64,000 nt of DNA from Roseiarcus sp963813555 (GTDB lineage: Bacteria > Pseudomonadota > Alphaproteobacteria > Rhizobiales > Beijerinckiaceae), in assembly GCA_963813555.1 (NCBI GenBank), contig CAWEZX010000011.1, positions 248,001-312,000 on the forward strand, given 5' to 3'. Each line of letters opens with the position of its first letter. The stretch's first letter is position 1. The notes under the pieces were generated by a model. The model saw only the letters and a list, made by a program, of their open reading frames with translations. It was not told the origin of the DNA and searched no databases. Shown here one piece after another: positions 62,594 to 64,000 of this stretch. The position numbers and the translations under genes are program-made.

Positions 62594-63996
62594 CCGGCGA
62601 ATCGGCGCAATCCGCCGGAGCGCGGCGCGCCGGACGTGCGCGCCCCCGCCCCGTTACGGGCGGCCGCATCAAGCGCGCCTCCGATTTTCTGAACCTCGAA
62701 CTCGACACGCGCGTGCGACTGCTCGGGGAAATGACGCCGCGCGAATGCGCGCAATTGTTCCATGACTGGGCGTTCTGGGCCCGCCCCGACCAGGCCCCGC
62801 CGGACGGCGACTGGATCATCTGGCTCATCCTCGCCGGACGCGGCGCCGGCAAGACGCGGGCTGGCGCGGAGGCCGTGCGCACCTGGATCAAGACCTACCC
62901 TATCGTCAACCTGATCGGCGCGACCATCGCGGACGCCCGCGACATCATGGTCAGAGGCGAATCCGGCATTCTCGCCTGCTGCCGGCGCGACGAGCGCCCC
63001 CGCTTCCTCGCCGCGGATCTGCGACTTGAATGGCCGAACGGCGCGGTGAGCACGCTGTTCTCAGCCGAGGAGCCCGACCGGCTGCGGGGCAAGCAGCACA
63101 TGAAGCTGTGGTGCGACGAGCTCGCCGCCTGGCGCCAGCCCGACGCCTTCGATCAGGCGATGCTGGGCTTGAGGCTCGGAGACAAACCGCAGGCGATCAT
63201 CACCACCACGCCGCGCCCAAGCAAGATCATCAAAACCCTCGCCTCCGGCAAGGACACAATCGTCACCCGCGGCTCGACCTTCGACAACCGGGCTCATCTG
63301 GCGCGAGCGTTCTTTGAACGCATCACCGCGCGCTACAAGGGCCGCGCCATCGGCCGGCAGGAGCTGTTCGCTGAGATTGTCGAGGAGACGCCGGGGGCTC
63401 TGTGGTCGCGGGCGCTGCTCGAGCGACAACGGGTTGCGCCGGAAGCCGCGCCGAAGGAATTCGCCGAGATCGTGGTCGCGGTCGACCCGCCGGCGCGCTC
63501 AGGCTCAAAATCCGACGAATGCGGGATCATCGTCGCCGCGCGGGCGGAGAGCGGCCTCTTCTACGTGCTGGCCGACCTCACCAGCCAGGGCGAGACGCCG
63601 GGCGCGTGGGGCGCGCGGGTCGGCGCCGCCTTTCGCGGTTTCAAGGCGAACCGTGTGGTCGCCGAAATCAACAACGGCGGCGACATGGTGACGGAGGTCC
63701 TGCGCCAGAGCGAGCCCAACCTACCGGTGCGCGCGGTCCACGCAACGCGGGGCAAGTTCCTGCGCGCCGAGCCGATCGCGGCGGCCTACGAGCGCGGGCT
63801 CGTCTTCCATGCCGGGACGTTCATGAAGCTCGAGGACCAACTCTGCGCGCTGACTCCCGATTTCGACCGCCGCGCGATGGGCTTCTCGCCCGACCGCGCC
63901 GACGCGCTGGTCTGGGCGCTGGCCGACCTGCTCGGCGTGGGACGGGGAAGCGTAGGGGGAATGTACGAGTTTTGGACGGCGAAGGCGGGCGGGTAG
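62590..63996 (+). CDS. Large terminase / DNA-packaging ATPase (gene transfer agent gp2-like)
   Basis: 468 residues. The ATPase domain has Walker A GRGAGKT at residues 83-89 and Walker B LWCDE (Asp 176, Glu 177), with the coupling region IITTTPRPSKIIKTL. The C-terminal RNase H-like nuclease has VVAVDPPARSG, VAEINNGGDMV and SPDRADALVWAL carrying its acidic residues. It cuts and pumps DNA into capsids. The wording of the Walker A region, LILAGRGAGKTRAGAEAV, is close to RcGTA and related terminases. The window ends four bases after the stop, so portal and capsid genes are unseen. Confidence 0.9.
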   Translation: MTGESAQSAGARRAGRARPRPVTGGRIKRASDFLNLELDTRVRLLGEMTPRECAQLFHDWAFWARPDQAPPDGDWIIWLILAGRGAGKTRAGAEAVRTWIKTYPIVNLIGATIADARDIMVRGESGILACCRRDERPRFLAADLRLEWPNGAVSTLFSAEEPDRLRGKQHMKLWCDELAAWRQPDAFDQAMLGLRLGDKPQAIITTTPRPSKIIKTLASGKDTIVTRGSTFDNRAHLARAFFERITARYKGRAIGRQELFAEIVEETPGALWSRALLERQRVAPEAAPKEFAEIVVAVDPPARSGSKSDECGIIVAARAESGLFYVLADLTSQGETPGAWGARVGAAFRGFKANRVVAEINNGGDMVTEVLRQSEPNLPVRAVHATRGKFLRAEPIAAAYERGLVFHAGTFMKLEDQLCALTPDFDRRAMGFSPDRADALVWALADLLGVGRGSVGGMYEFWTAKAGG

Positions 63997-64000
63997 AGAT

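Overview
The window reads as a high-GC alphaproteobacterial chromosome, most likely Hyphomicrobiales (Rhizobiales). The best evidence is the gene order tig-clpP-clpX-lon-HU-tRNA-Val-tRNA-Asp-nuoA to nuoN-birA-rnj-mce, which I know from that order. The PQQ alcohol dehydrogenase/cytochrome c pair and a malonyl-CoA synthetase would suit a Beijerinckiaceae/Methylocystaceae-like member. That narrower placement is inference.

Layout. 1-5240 is an insertion-sequence graveyard. An IS110-family element (548-994 and 3650-4437) is split by an IS630-family element. That element is itself split by a second, coding-intact IS110-family element (1506-2990). An IS481-family remnant follows. 5551-16260 holds metabolic genes: matB, a frameshifted class II aldolase, xanthine dehydrogenase xdhABC, thrS, a flavin-binding PPOX-fold protein and acylphosphatase. 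16294-19323 holds small genes and a visibly AT-rich two-gene cassette: an SMC/OLD-like AAA ATPase translationally coupled to a frameshifted TOPRIM-like partner. This is the best candidate in the window for a little-described (defence-like) system. 19448-27416 has mfd, sdhE, an NTF2-like protein, a DMT transporter fused in frame to an AlkX/YcaQ-type glycosylase, and frameshifted mce and SDR genes.

27540-45722 is a leftward respiratory complex I operon (all 14 nuo genes, with a DUF3291 gene inserted between nuoF and nuoG) followed by birA and rnj. 45930-54147 holds three tRNAs (Asp, Val, Leu), a periplasmic ClpP-fold protein, HU, and the protein quality-control run lon, clpX, clpP, tig. 54260-61473 holds a multicopper-oxidase-like protein that has lost its copper ligands, a frameshifted ZntB/CorA gene, a corA remnant, a PQQ alcohol dehydrogenase with a lanthanide-type Asp pair, its cytochrome c, and an intact corA. 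62162-63996 holds the first two genes (small and large terminase) of what looks like a gene transfer agent or prophage packaging cluster, cut by the window edge.

A new-looking 62-nt repeat occurs three times in intergenic DNA (8188, 16632, 61597), always on the + strand. It has two invariant end blocks and a 27-nt variable core of fixed length. Five chromosomal genes carry single-base frameshifts, several in homopolymers. These may be true decay or sequencing errors and should be checked against reads.
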